A stretch of DNA of 64,000 nucleotides, from the NCBI GenBank assembly GCA_011365055.1, contig RDOG01000001.1, positions 124,001 to 188,000 of the forward strand, in the 5' to 3' direction. The notes under the pieces are model-generated. The model worked only from the letters and a program-made list of their open reading frames with translations. It was not told the DNA's origin and made no database searches. Of this stretch, positions 45,588 to 55,169 are shown in pieces. Source of the DNA: Promethearchaeota archaeon. GTDB lineage: Archaea > Asgardarchaeota > Lokiarchaeia > Helarchaeales > RDOG01. Made by a program: the position numbers and the translations under genes. Each line of letters begins with the position of its first letter. Position 1 is the first letter of the stretch.

Positions 45588-46895
45588 TTATTCAAAGATT
45601 TTTAACTCGAATGTGTTTTCTTTTTGCTGGAGAATTCCATCAAATGAATTTAAAATTTTATTTAATTCTGTTCTTTCATGAGCATTTGAATGAATTGAAA
45701 ATAATGCAGAAATCTTAGAGTTTCTTAATAAATCGTTTATCTTTCTCAAAAAGAGATACACGGGTTTAAATCCATGCCAATTTATCAAATCGGTAATCGA
45801 ATCAAAAAGTAAAAAATATTTTTTATCTTGTAATGAGAGATGAGCGGTTTTTAAAGTTTCATACAATATGCTTAAATCAATTGGGACTCTAATTAATGAA
45901 TTTTCGATTTCTCCTACAGAGTTTTTATCAACACAATATTCAAAAACTGTTATATTGAAATTTTTGCTATCAGAACCATTCAATTTTAAGAATTTTCCTT
46001 TTTGTGTAATTAACACGCATTGCACGTTTGAAATTTTGAAATAAGATAATAATCTTGATAAAAGATTATTATTTAAGTTAATATCATCAAAAAGTAAGAT
46101 TATTTGTGAATTTTCGGGAAGTTCAAATCCAAAATTGTGTTTAAAATCGTTAATTTGATTGGAAATTTCATCTTGTTTTGATTTTTGTATTATATTTTCA
46201 ACTAAAAATTTAAATGGTTCATGTAAAACATATCCTATCAAAAAAATTATCTCTCCTACCATCAATATGAACATGGGAATATCGAAACTAATAATATAAA
46301 AAACACTGGTAAAAATACCAATCAACCAGGCTCCGATTACCATCATTATCTTTGAAATAATTAAATTTTTTGAGACTGGTTTACTACTTTTCAACTTAAA
46401 TATTAATGCATAAGTGAACATTAACCCACCGACCATTAACGTCCCTAAAGCACCAATACCTGTTATGCTTGTTAAAAAATCTGTATAATCATATCTTAAA
46501 TTTATAGGATTTATAGGAAGAACACTGAATGATATAACAATAAGTACATATAGAATGATTAAGACCAACGCTGAATATCTATAAAATTTAGGCTGATTTT
46601 CATACAATAAACGGACTAAAAAATGACCGAAAAATGACATTCCAAGATAATATAAAGAATGATGAATACGCACAAAAAGAAAGCTCAACTCTAGCGTCCC
46701 GTAAAAAGCAGAGAACTTTATGAGACCATAGAGAAAATTTGCCATGCCTAAAGAAATATAGGAAGATAATATTAAATAAAAAAACATCAACTTTTCAAAC
46801 TTTTTATTCTTATTATATTTAATTAAAATTACTAAGACAAAAAGGGGAAAACTACTCGTAAAAATTATAATTATAATTAACGTGAATGGATCCAT
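45588..46895 (-). CDS. 7TM protein with C-terminal DUF835 domain (copy 3)
   Basis: The 435-residue paralogue of the two proteins at 31-34 kb has seven membrane helices, the hinge VLHEPFKFLVENIIQKSKQDE, and the DUF835 domain with IILLFDD, CVLITQKG, DLSILYETLKTAH and FDSITDLINWHGFKPVYLFLRKI. No Walker A is present. It stands apart from the KaiC-like operon and is paired instead with a GNAT gene. The second and third copies share the FEYCVDK motif in the domain; the first does not. Confidence 0.7.
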   Translation of the reverse strand: MDPFTLIIIIIFTSSFPLFVLVILIKYNKNKKFEKLMFFYLILSSYISLGMANFLYGLIKFSAFYGTLELSFLFVRIHHSLYYLGMSFFGHFLVRLLYENQPKFYRYSALVLIILYVLIVISFSVLPINPINLRYDYTDFLTSITGIGALGTLMVGGLMFTYALIFKLKSSKPVSKNLIISKIMMVIGAWLIGIFTSVFYIISFDIPMFILMVGEIIFLIGYVLHEPFKFLVENIIQKSKQDEISNQINDFKHNFGFELPENSQIILLFDDINLNNNLLSRLLSYFKISNVQCVLITQKGKFLKLNGSDSKNFNITVFEYCVDKNSVGEIENSLIRVPIDLSILYETLKTAHLSLQDKKYFLLFDSITDLINWHGFKPVYLFLRKINDLLRNSKISALFSIHSNAHERTELNKILNSFDGILQQKENTFELKIFE

Positions 46896-47083
46896 TATTG
46901 ATTTTCTCTGAGCTCTTTAAATTAAGATATTTTATTAGATATAGAGGATATAATTCAATATTATTTTTAAATCTTCAGAAAAATTAAAAGAAATTAAAGT
47001 AAAAAAACATTAAAAAATTTATAAAATATTAAACAATTCTTTTTTTAATTTATTATTAATTTATTTGAATGATAGAATGAGAA

Positions 47084-47821
47084 ATGATTGAACCAGCTCC
47101 AATTAAAAGAAAAAAAACAAAAACTGAAAAACTAGCTTATGGTATAACCATTGCTACCATTACACCATTTCAGATCTTGCTGATTATTTGGTTTTCATAT
47201 TCGATTTGTCATTCACCTCAATTAATTGCATTAGGAAACCAAGGATATCCCCATATATACATATATCAAATAATAATAGATACTATTTCTATCTTTTTTA
47301 TCTCAATTTTTCCACTCCTTCCCGTCTTTATCTTAAATAAAAAAGGAAAAATAAAGTCTTATACGACCCAACGAGAAGATAGATTTGTATTATTGGGTTT
47401 AAGTTCAATTGGTTGGTTTATTGTTATTCTTGTGTATATAATTCTTGATCAAATATTATTAGTAAACATGCGAAATTTTATAATTTTTGGTACGGCATAT
47501 TTTATTATTGCATTAATAAACATTGTAATTACATCGGGCCTTAAATTTAAGACATCATTACATATGTCTGGTGCTACTAGCTCAATAACGATGTTATATA
47601 TATCTTACGCTTACTTTGGTGGGGTGCCTGAATACCAATTACTTGCTTTATTATTTTTATTTCTTCCTCCAATCGCATGGGCAAAATGGAAAATGCAAAA
47701 ATCCTTCCAAAGAGGTCATACAATACCACAACTCATCTCTGGATTTTTAATTGGATTTATTGTTGTATATCTTACAATCATTACATATAGATTCTTAGGA
47801 TTTCCAATTGCTTGGTTCTAA
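47084..47821 (+). CDS. PAP2-like membrane phosphatase (tentative)
   Basis: The 245-residue protein has about six hydrophobic helices. Polar motifs between them resemble the three-part PAP2 active site: KIKSYTTQREDRF (motif 1 type K-x6-R), SLHMSGATSS (motif 2, normally PSGH) and RGHTIPQLISGFLIG (motif 3 type R-x5-H, shortened). PAP2 enzymes dephosphorylate lipid or isoprenoid phosphates. The motifs are diverged, so activity is uncertain. It converges with the inorganic pyrophosphatase gene. Confidence 0.5.
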   Translation: MIEPAPIKRKKTKTEKLAYGITIATITPFQILLIIWFSYSICHSPQLIALGNQGYPHIYIYQIIIDTISIFFISIFPLLPVFILNKKGKIKSYTTQREDRFVLLGLSSIGWFIVILVYIILDQILLVNMRNFIIFGTAYFIIALINIVITSGLKFKTSLHMSGATSSITMLYISYAYFGGVPEYQLLALLFLFLPPIAWAKWKMQKSFQRGHTIPQLISGFLIGFIVVYLTIITYRFLGFPIAWF

Positions 47822-47885
47822 TAAAAATTAATATTTATCAAAAAAATGCTATTTTGATCAAATTTTTTAACTTTAATTCAGATTA

Positions 47886-48437
47886 TTAAGGTTGAATTAT
47901 TGCTATATCCCCAAATTTTTCTTTAAATTTCTTAATACACTCATTAATTAATAGCTTTGCATGGGATTTATCTTCCCAATCTCGCACACATGAACATTTT
48001 TGATCTTCTAAATTCTTATACGTTCTAAAGAATTCTTTAATCTCATTTAAATAATGTGCTGGTAGTTCACCAATGTCATTAAAGGAATTATAAAAAGGAT
48101 CATTGGCAGCAACAGCAAGAATTTTTTCGTCAAGACCCTTCTCATCATCCATTATAAGAACCCCAATAGGTATTGATTCTATTATTGTACAAGGAGTTGT
48201 CGGGGAATTAATCAATACCAAAATATCTAATGGATCATCATCATCAGCATATGTACCAGGAATAAAACCATAGTCTTGAGGATATACAACACTAGAATGT
48301 AAAATCCTATCTAACATTAAAATATTTGTTGTTTTTGAAATTTCATATTTTTTTTGAGTACCTTTAGGGCATTCAATAATTGCATATACCAAATTAGGTG
48401 GATCTGGTCCAGGAATTATATTTTTCCAATAAATCAT
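47886..48437 (-). CDS. ppa: inorganic pyrophosphatase (class A)
   Basis: The 183-residue soluble enzyme hydrolyses PPi to phosphate. It has AIIECPKGTQKKYEI, the metal- and substrate-binding YPQDYGFIPGTYADDDDPLDILVL with its series of aspartates, GVLIMDDEKGLDEKI, LAVAANDP, and the late EDKSHAKLLI helix. All core ligands seem present. It is transcribed alone. It pulls biosynthetic reactions forward and is not the membrane ion-pumping type. Confidence 0.95.
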   Translation of the reverse strand: MIYWKNIIPGPDPPNLVYAIIECPKGTQKKYEISKTTNILMLDRILHSSVVYPQDYGFIPGTYADDDDPLDILVLINSPTTPCTIIESIPIGVLIMDDEKGLDEKILAVAANDPFYNSFNDIGELPAHYLNEIKEFFRTYKNLEDQKCSCVRDWEDKSHAKLLINECIKKFKEKFGDIAIIQP

Positions 48438-48692
48438 TTTTATTCAAATCAATAATTAGATAAACTCTAATTAAAATTCTTTCATTAAATAGTACTTTTT
48501 AAAATGTTAAATTGAGAAAATCCAAGTATATCAAAAAAATTATAAAAAATTCATCAAAGTATAGAAAAAATGGAAATTTTAAAAGAAATATAACTGACCT
48601 TATATTTCATACTAAACCATTTAATAAGTTCACGTAATACAGAACCTTATTATAATTTATGAAAATATATGATATTTAAAAAAGAGATACTT

Positions 48693-49304
48693 TTATTCAC
48701 TTTTTTTTGCTAATTTTTCAATTTCATTTATGTTTGCTCGCCATAAAATTAACGTACCAATGATTGCACCGATTATAAAAGGAAGTGCTATTTGAAGTGG
48801 AAATATGGGGAAGGGTAACAGAAAGCTAGGTGGCGGATGTTGAGGATTTGTAGGGATTGTTCTTAAATAATATGAAATACCTGCAGTAATCCAAGTGAAT
48901 GCCCAAGCAATAAAAGTAGCTACACCTAACCAACCTGCTCTTTTATAAAGTGTTTGTTTTTTGAAGTACGAAAGGTATGTTTTCGCTACTAATACAACTA
49001 TAACGGCAAAGGAAGGCCATGTATGAACTATAAAAGACAAATCCCAAAATTCAAATGGAGGCGAATTAACTGTTATGGCACCTATAAATCCTGTTAAACC
49101 TGCAAAAAGACCTAAAAAATAAAATACCGTTGCAAAACTACCAAAAGCTCTGTGAGATCTGAAAAGAATTTCATTAGATTTTAACATAAACTTCTTTTTT
49201 TTATAATAAAACGCAAAAAAACCCGTCATTATTTGCACAGTAGCACATAATGCACCGAGCATTGTAACGATAGTGTTATATTCTGCAGTAGAGCTAATTA
49301 CCAT
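48693..49304 (-). CDS. multi-helix membrane protein with histidines at helix starts (possible b-type cytochrome)
   Basis: The 203-residue protein has five to six membrane helices. Histidines lie at the starts of helices two and four (RSHRAFGSFATVFYFLG and IVHTWPSFAVIVVLVAK). This is the sort of arrangement found in small four-helix cytochrome b561- or DUF420-like membrane proteins. Heme binding is suggested by spacing only; I cannot name the family. It is flanked by long intergenic gaps on both sides and is transcribed alone. Confidence 0.5.
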   Translation of the reverse strand: MVISSTAEYNTIVTMLGALCATVQIMTGFFAFYYKKKKFMLKSNEILFRSHRAFGSFATVFYFLGLFAGLTGFIGAITVNSPPFEFWDLSFIVHTWPSFAVIVVLVAKTYLSYFKKQTLYKRAGWLGVATFIAWAFTWITAGISYYLRTIPTNPQHPPPSFLLPFPIFPLQIALPFIIGAIIGTLILWRANINEIEKLAKKSE

Positions 49305-49710
49305 TTATATTTCTCCTTTTTTTTATATTTATTCTGATTTATATAAAAAAAATCTTCATAATTAAAATTTGATATTTGAATTAAATTAATGAAATAAAGG
49401 AAATTTAATAGCAAATCTATCCAAGATTATTCAAATTAGATAAATTTATAAAAGGAATAGATATTTGGGATAATAATTTGGGAAAGTTTGCCCAAAAAAT
49501 CTTTTAATATTTTTTATATTATGATTAAAATAGAGTAATATTTAAAAATTGATAATTCTTACTTTTCAATTATTGATATAGATATTAAATTTAGGGATTT
49601 ATTTAAAAATTTTATAAGATTGAAAGAAATATAGACTATCAATTATTTAGATACCAATAAAAAATTCTGTTTAGAATTTTTTAAAGAATTAAAATTTGGA
49701 TGAATAATTA
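49305..49710. other. divergent intergenic region
   Basis: About 400 bases between two divergently transcribed genes for membrane or exported proteins. No supported gene, repeat or RNA is seen. It should contain both promoters. Confidence 0.4.
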
Positions 49711-51171
49711 ATGAAAAAACGCAATTTTATTTTTTTTTTCTTAATATCACTGTTTTTAATTTTTTTAATTCCAGTTAAAATTAATGCAAATGTAATTCAA
49801 ACAGATAGTACTATTTTATATTTGAACAATCCAAAATCTAGTGAATATTTAAAAAGTAATGAATATGATTCATATTATATTACCGTTCCAACAGGCTACA
49901 CCCGTATTTTCATTGGGATTCATTCTGATTTGGATATTGAAGTCAATATTTCATATAATGCAAATTTTACTCAAATTTTTAAAACTCAAGATACTCCTGG
50001 TTATAGGACTCCCGAAATAGTTGATTTTTATATCGAAAAGACAATGATGATATATATTGGAGTTCATGCAAAAGCAGGGAATGGAAGATTTGATATTATC
50101 GTTTCTCAGATTTCAATTGAATCAATAATTTTATTAATATTTATTTTCAGTTCAATTTCTGTAATAACAGCTACATCAATTATCTATACAAGAATTAAAA
50201 GGAAAAAATATTATAATAAATCTGGAATTAAAGATTCAATTCAGGTAAATATAACACCTATTGATGAAGTTCATGGTGAATCAATAAAAGAAATCATTAT
50301 CAATAAAGAAAATTCACAGATTCCTAGCGAAACTAGTACCCGTAGATCTGATATTATAACACCAATATCCAAACAAACTCCTAAATTAATACAGACAAAG
50401 CCAAAAACTGAGCCTATAAAAACAATAGATGCAAAACCTTCGATAAAAATAGAAGAAAAGGGAAAGGTTTCAATTAAAATAGAACATGAAATCATAGATG
50501 ATAAATATATTTTCAAATTACAGGTACAAAATGATACAAAATATATAATTAGTGAAGTAATTTTTCAAATTAATTCCTATCCTAAAGATTGTCTGGAATT
50601 AATTTCAGAGCAGACAAAAAAAATCTCCAAAATAAATGCTCTAAATGTTATTGTTTCATCATTCGAATTTCGACCAACAAAGGATTTCTTGAAAGGAAAA
50701 ATAAATTATACAATAACTTATACCAATCATAAAGATAAATTAGAAACGTTTAAAGATAATCCACACGAAATTAACGTGGTTTGTGGATTATTACAACCAA
50801 AAGAAATTGATGCGGGGGAATTTGCAAAGATAACTCTTTTAATGATGGATTATAAAAATGCAACTGAAGAAATAAAGATACCCTATAATTCTAAATTAAT
50901 TTTTAAGAAGTTAAAACAATTAATACCCTCTAATAATTTTGAATTTGTAACAATACCAGAAGAAAAAATGCTTGAAGATGTATTTGTAGGAGAGCTTCAG
51001 GGTTTCGCTGAAGGAAAATTTAATAAAAACAAGATTGGTTTGATGATTACTATATATGGAGGAATTAATTTAAATTCAAGTTTAGCTAAGATCGAGGCAT
51101 TTTGTCAAGATATTACAATATTATCTCCGTTAATCAGAGAAATTGGGGAATTTATTAAAGATCAATTTTAA
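49711..51171 (+). CDS. exported single-pass membrane protein with large cytosolic domain, unknown
   Basis: The 486-residue protein has a signal sequence (residues ~3-26), a ~110-residue extracellular beta-rich domain, one membrane helix (~136-160), a basic stop-transfer stretch (RIKRKKYYNK) and a ~320-residue cytosolic part. The cytosolic part opens with a low-complexity Thr/Pro/Lys linker (~190-250) and continues as a beta-rich domain (VSIKIEHEII onward) and a helix/strand end. I do not recognise the domains. The layout is that of a single-pass receptor or adhesion protein. A small ORF and another membrane protein gene follow on the same strand. Confidence 0.6.
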   Translation: MKKRNFIFFFLISLFLIFLIPVKINANVIQTDSTILYLNNPKSSEYLKSNEYDSYYITVPTGYTRIFIGIHSDLDIEVNISYNANFTQIFKTQDTPGYRTPEIVDFYIEKTMMIYIGVHAKAGNGRFDIIVSQISIESIILLIFIFSSISVITATSIIYTRIKRKKYYNKSGIKDSIQVNITPIDEVHGESIKEIIINKENSQIPSETSTRRSDIITPISKQTPKLIQTKPKTEPIKTIDAKPSIKIEEKGKVSIKIEHEIIDDKYIFKLQVQNDTKYIISEVIFQINSYPKDCLELISEQTKKISKINALNVIVSSFEFRPTKDFLKGKINYTITYTNHKDKLETFKDNPHEINVVCGLLQPKEIDAGEFAKITLLMMDYKNATEEIKIPYNSKLIFKKLKQLIPSNNFEFVTIPEEKMLEDVFVGELQGFAEGKFNKNKIGLMITIYGGINLNSSLAKIEAFCQDITILSPLIREIGEFIKDQF

Positions 51172-51228
51172 ATTATAAATGAATTTATTGTAATTATATA
51201 AATTACAAGAGAAAAAGGAAGGAGTAAT

Positions 51229-51363
51229 ATGAAAGAAATAATAATTAAAACTGGTGGGAATATTAGGCATTCTAAAAATGCCTTAAAGAGCCCAGAAAAA
51301 GAAGAAAAATCAAAAAAATTGAATCGATTTTTGTTGGAGTGGATTTGTATTCCTATAGATTAA
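51229..51363 (+). CDS. small ORF, 44 residues, strong ribosome site
   Basis: A short frame of 44 codons begins at ATG 51229 directly behind AAGGAAGGAG, the strongest Shine-Dalgarno-like sequence in this region, at good spacing. The product is basic in its middle (SPEKEEKSKKLNRF) and ends in a hydrophobic LLEWICIPID. It lies between the single-pass membrane protein and a two-helix membrane protein, same strand, with 57- and 34-base gaps. It resembles no family I know. Coding status rests on the ribosome site and position. Confidence 0.45.
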   Translation: MKEIIIKTGGNIRHSKNALKSPEKEEKSKKLNRFLLEWICIPID

Positions 51364-51397
51364 TTAAAATCTTAAATTAATAAGGAGTTAAATTAAA

Positions 51398-51949
51398 ATG
51401 GATTTTAGAAAGCAAATATCAAATTTAGATGAAAATATAAGATTAGGCAAAACATTTGTTTTTAATAAGAGAATTAACGGCTGGGTTTTAATCCCTTCAT
51501 TGGTCATGCTAATTTTAGCATTGATATTTTTGTTTATGACTATGGGTGGATTAGGAAATACCTGGTTAATACCAGCAACTCCAATTTCTTTAATTGGGCT
51601 TCTTTTTTTAACGTGGGCTTTATTCAGAAGGATGCATTTTCTAGTGATATCAAAGGAGAATATTTATTGGGATTGCAAATTTATGAGGAAACAATCATTA
51701 TATTGGCATGAGATTTCTGGATTGGAAAAGTTTACTGAAATTACCAATTACGCATTTTGGGAAGTAGGAGAAGATGAGATGATCATATTTCATCTAGAAA
51801 CTGGAAAAGAAGTAAAAATAAATTGTTCGGATTTTCCAAAAAGTGGATCCCTTACACCTTATAAATATATTTCAACAATTGTCGAAAAATATTCGGGAAA
51901 GAGAATCTCACCTGGTAAAATTAAGACAACAACTTGGTGGACTAGTTAA
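51398..51949 (+). CDS. two-helix membrane protein with PH-like cytosolic tail, unknown
   Basis: The 183-residue protein has two close hydrophobic helices (residues ~27-50 and ~58-78) followed by a ~100-residue soluble part. The soluble part has alternating strands (LVISKENIYWDCKFMRKQSLYWHEISGLEKF) reminiscent of bacterial PH-type domains behind membrane hairpins. AAGGAG precedes ATG 51398. It may be cotranscribed with the two upstream genes. The PH suggestion comes from pattern only. Confidence 0.55.
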   Translation: MDFRKQISNLDENIRLGKTFVFNKRINGWVLIPSLVMLILALIFLFMTMGGLGNTWLIPATPISLIGLLFLTWALFRRMHFLVISKENIYWDCKFMRKQSLYWHEISGLEKFTEITNYAFWEVGEDEMIIFHLETGKEVKINCSDFPKSGSLTPYKYISTIVEKYSGKRISPGKIKTTTWWTS

Positions 51950-52102
51950 AAGTTCTTATTCTTTAGAAATAATTCATTTATTTTTTTCTTAATGAATTAT
52001 CTATATCTAATATACCTTTTAAATATTTTAAATATTAATTTACTTCATCAACTTATCTTTAAAAAATTTGATGATATATAAAGAAATTAAATAATTTTAA
52101 AT

Positions 52103-52681
52103 TCAAACAGTTAACAGATCAAAACCAAATTCTTCGCTAACGATATTTAAAATAGATCTTAGTTCATTCAATTTATTGATATCACCTACAGCCTTTACTT
52201 CACCTGACATGTATGCTGTCATTGGATCTATGTCACCTGTCATGAATTTTTGCATTGTAGCTTTAGACATTTTTAAGGTGATGTCAACTTTATCAATATA
52301 ACCTAATTTGTATTCGAATTTTCCATTTTTTATAAGAATAGTTATTGCATAATCGCTATCATCAAGAGCTAAAGTTAAAGATACATTATTTAATTCATTA
52401 ATTTCTTTTTGAACTTCTTTATTATGATCAATATAATCTACAACAGTATCAAACATTATGGGCATAAATGTTTTTATTATATTAATACCTTCTTTAACAT
52501 CAAATTGAGCTGTTTTACTTCGAATAACATCTGTAATGTCTGGAAATTCTTTAACAATTTTGGCAAAACCGATCTCTTTGGCTTTATTGAGCATGCCTAC
52601 GAATTTAGGAATCCCAGCTTTAACTAATTCCTTTTTAGACATAGATTTAACTTCATCATAAAACTTTCTAAATTCTTCCAA
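52103..52681 (-). CDS. SCP2-like sterol/lipid-binding domain protein
   Basis: The 192-residue soluble protein has a helical N-terminal half and a C-terminal SCP2 fold (from ~residue 95). It shows the SCP2 block with ISLKMSKATMQKFMTGDIDP-like sequence (here ITLKMSKATMQKFMTG), followed by AYMSGEVKAVGDINKLNEL. SCP2 domains bind lipids or acyl groups. The gene lies 95 bases downstream of a 7TM-longin-like gene on the same strand. A link between lipid binding and that membrane protein is an inference from position. Confidence 0.8.
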   Translation of the reverse strand: MEEFRKFYDEVKSMSKKELVKAGIPKFVGMLNKAKEIGFAKIVKEFPDITDVIRSKTAQFDVKEGINIIKTFMPIMFDTVVDYIDHNKEVQKEINELNNVSLTLALDDSDYAITILIKNGKFEYKLGYIDKVDITLKMSKATMQKFMTGDIDPMTAYMSGEVKAVGDINKLNELRSILNIVSEEFGFDLLTV

Positions 52682-52776
52682 TCTGACCCATCCTTTGAAG
52701 TATTAAACAATATTATTATTAAATTATACATTTTTTGCACGATTAAAAAACATTTTGAAAATTGTCATATAAAAAA

Positions 52777-53841
52777 TCATTTGAAAATTTTTTCAATTAG
52801 CGCTTTTGTTGGTTTAAAATATTCAAGATCACCTTTCCAAATAGAAATTATATCTCTAAAGAAAGTTTCAAATTCTTTTACAAACATTTTCATCTTTTCT
52901 TGAATAATATCTTGTTCTACTTTTACCATTAATGCTAGAATAACATTTTTTCCTTGTTCAACAATGATATTTTTTTCACCCTGTTTAATGCTTGAAAGTA
53001 TTTTATCACTTTTAGTCATTTCTTTAACAAATTTAACAATAGTGGCAATTCCACCACTCATTAAAAACCGATCAACATCAATATCATCAATAAAAGAATA
53101 TTCATATAAGCAGATTCCATCAGTTTTTATCACATATAGTTTTATAAGATTACTTTTCCAATTTAGCTCTGATAATTTGGGAAACCCATATGCACCTATC
53201 GAAATAAAAAATAATCCTATAATTTCGGATATATCAAATAAAAATCTAATATTAATTATTTGAGGAAAAAATTGAATTCCCCTAACTAAAGCTGCAGCAC
53301 CTATGAATAAAACACATCCTATAATAAAAGTATAATAGAATTTTTTTGGACTAGTAGTCAATGAGAAAGCCCATTTTGCCGAATAATATATTAGAATGGT
53401 AATAAGCGGAATCATCACTACTATTAATAAAATTAGACTCTCGATATTAGAAAAAACATAATAAACAGAAACAAAAATGGATATGCTAATTAAAACAGCG
53501 ATGAGGTATGTTCTCCTAATGATATCCCTTTTAAAAATTTGTTTTAAAAAAAGTTGATTTAAAATAAATATGAAAAAAATTACTCCTATTACTAAAAATA
53601 TTCTATCTAATAATCGAAAGACTAATTCAGCAAAATAATAGTGATATAAGAGAGAAAATAGCTTATAAAGCGAGTATCCTAAAAAGAAAAAACTAGATCC
53701 TAAAGCGATATTTCCTTGAATTTCCTTTCCTTCTCTTTTTGAAAATGCATTATACAAAAATAGAGTGCAAATCTGCCATAATATAAATATCTCTAGATAT
53801 ATAATAAAAATTTCCAAATCGAGATAAAAATTTCTTTGCAA
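52777..53841 (-). CDS. 7TM protein with C-terminal longin/roadblock-like domain
   Basis: The 354-residue protein has about seven membrane helices (residues ~10-225) followed by a ~120-residue soluble domain. That domain reads KLYVIKTDGICLYEYSF, then DVDRFLMSGGIATIVKFVKEM, SSIKQGEKNIIVEQGKNVILALMV and a long helix with MKMFVKEFETFF. This order (strand, G-x-hydrophobic, S-G-G-hydrophobic helix, two strands, helix) is that of the longin/roadblock folds abundant in Asgard archaea, where they act with small GTPases. I infer a membrane sensor or anchor that may recruit a GTPase. No GTPase gene is in the window. Confidence 0.6.
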   Translation of the reverse strand: MQRNFYLDLEIFIIYLEIFILWQICTLFLYNAFSKREGKEIQGNIALGSSFFFLGYSLYKLFSLLYHYYFAELVFRLLDRIFLVIGVIFFIFILNQLFLKQIFKRDIIRRTYLIAVLISISIFVSVYYVFSNIESLILLIVVMIPLITILIYYSAKWAFSLTTSPKKFYYTFIIGCVLFIGAAALVRGIQFFPQIINIRFLFDISEIIGLFFISIGAYGFPKLSELNWKSNLIKLYVIKTDGICLYEYSFIDDIDVDRFLMSGGIATIVKFVKEMTKSDKILSSIKQGEKNIIVEQGKNVILALMVKVEQDIIQEKMKMFVKEFETFFRDIISIWKGDLEYFKPTKALIEKIFK

Positions 53842-53927
53842 CTCTTTCAGAACAACCCAAAATTTATTATTTTTTTAAATTACTAGTTTAGACTAAAAAA
53901 TATAGATTTTGTATATAAATAATTAAT

Positions 53928-55169
53928 CTAATAATCTTCATTCTTAATTTTTGTTGGTATGTTTTTAATTTCTTTTGCCATTTCTAGTGCCATTTTTTCA
54001 CCTGTTTTTAATTCTTCGAGTGTAGGATGACCATTAAATATAACAGGTTCTAAAAAATCCCAATGCATATTCTGACTCAATTCATCAAAATCCTTTTTAG
54101 CACCACCACTCCACCCATAGGAGCCAAAATACATTACTTTTTTATATCTCACGTGTTTTTTTCTTAGAAGATCCATGAAATATTTCATTGGAGGAAACAT
54201 CCCATATTCATACGTAGGTGCACCTATTATTAATCCTGCAGATTTATAAGCATCAGCTAGAATAAATGAAACATCTTCATTAGGTACCCGATGTATTGTT
54301 GCTTGAACGCCTTCATCCGCAATGCCCTTAAGAATTGAATTTAACATCACCTCTGTATTTCCATACATGCTTCCCCAGACAATACATATTTCTGGTTCTG
54401 CAAAATCTTGATTGTAGCTAGCATACCTTTGATATTTTTTGATGACTATATCTGGTCTTCCTCGCCAAATTAATCCATGGGATGGTGCAATCATTGTGAT
54501 TTCTATATTCGACAAATTATTAATTGCTTTTATAACGTTTGGCGAGAATGTAGCAACTATATTAGCGTAATACCTGAGCATTTCGTTTTCCCAATAAGCT
54601 TTATTGACCACAGGTGTTTCATCATCATAAATACTGCCTTGATGAACGCCATATGCCCCAAATGCATCTCCTGAAAATAATATTTTTGAATTTATCTCAT
54701 AAGTTGCCATGGTCTCAGGCCAATGAACATTAGGAATTTCTGTAAAAGCTAATTTCATATTTTTTCCAAGATTTATTTCATCACCAGTTTTAACTGCTTG
54801 TACATTTTCATCTATTCCGTAAAAAGCTTTAACAAGTGCCACACCTTTTTGAGTTGTTAAGATTTGAGCATTTGGTGCGATTTTGTCAAGTAAATGCATG
54901 AATCCTGTATGATCTGGTTCAAGATGATTTAAAACAACATAATCAAGATCTTTCATTTCAATAGATAGTGATTTTAAATTTTGAATAAGGACTTGAGCAG
55001 CACCTCCCCATTCTCGTACTAATTCTATTATTGCTATTTTTTCACCTTTTAATACATATGAATTAAGAGCTACGCCATGAGGAATAGGCCAAATACCCTC
55101 AAATAGGTCTTCAGTATGAATATTTGCACCCACCCAATAAATATTATCTTTCAATTTTGTTGCAATCAT
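53928..55169 (-). CDS. fprA: FprA-type flavodiiron protein (NO/O2 reductase)
   Basis: The 413-residue enzyme has an N-terminal metallo-beta-lactamase diiron domain with NHLEPDHTG (H82, E84, D86, H87) and a second cluster near MATYEINSKILFSGDAFG. The C-terminal flavodoxin domain starts around residue 262 (CIVWGSMYGNTEVM) and contains GAPTYEYGMFPPM and FGSYGWSGGAKKDF. There is no rubredoxin domain, so electrons come from a separate rubredoxin, F420 or a ferredoxin. It reduces O2 or NO to harmless products and protects anaerobes. It is transcribed alone. Confidence 0.95.
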   Translation of the reverse strand: MIATKLKDNIYWVGANIHTEDLFEGIWPIPHGVALNSYVLKGEKIAIIELVREWGGAAQVLIQNLKSLSIEMKDLDYVVLNHLEPDHTGFMHLLDKIAPNAQILTTQKGVALVKAFYGIDENVQAVKTGDEINLGKNMKLAFTEIPNVHWPETMATYEINSKILFSGDAFGAYGVHQGSIYDDETPVVNKAYWENEMLRYYANIVATFSPNVIKAINNLSNIEITMIAPSHGLIWRGRPDIVIKKYQRYASYNQDFAEPEICIVWGSMYGNTEVMLNSILKGIADEGVQATIHRVPNEDVSFILADAYKSAGLIIGAPTYEYGMFPPMKYFMDLLRKKHVRYKKVMYFGSYGWSGGAKKDFDELSQNMHWDFLEPVIFNGHPTLEELKTGEKMALEMAKEIKNIPTKIKNEDY

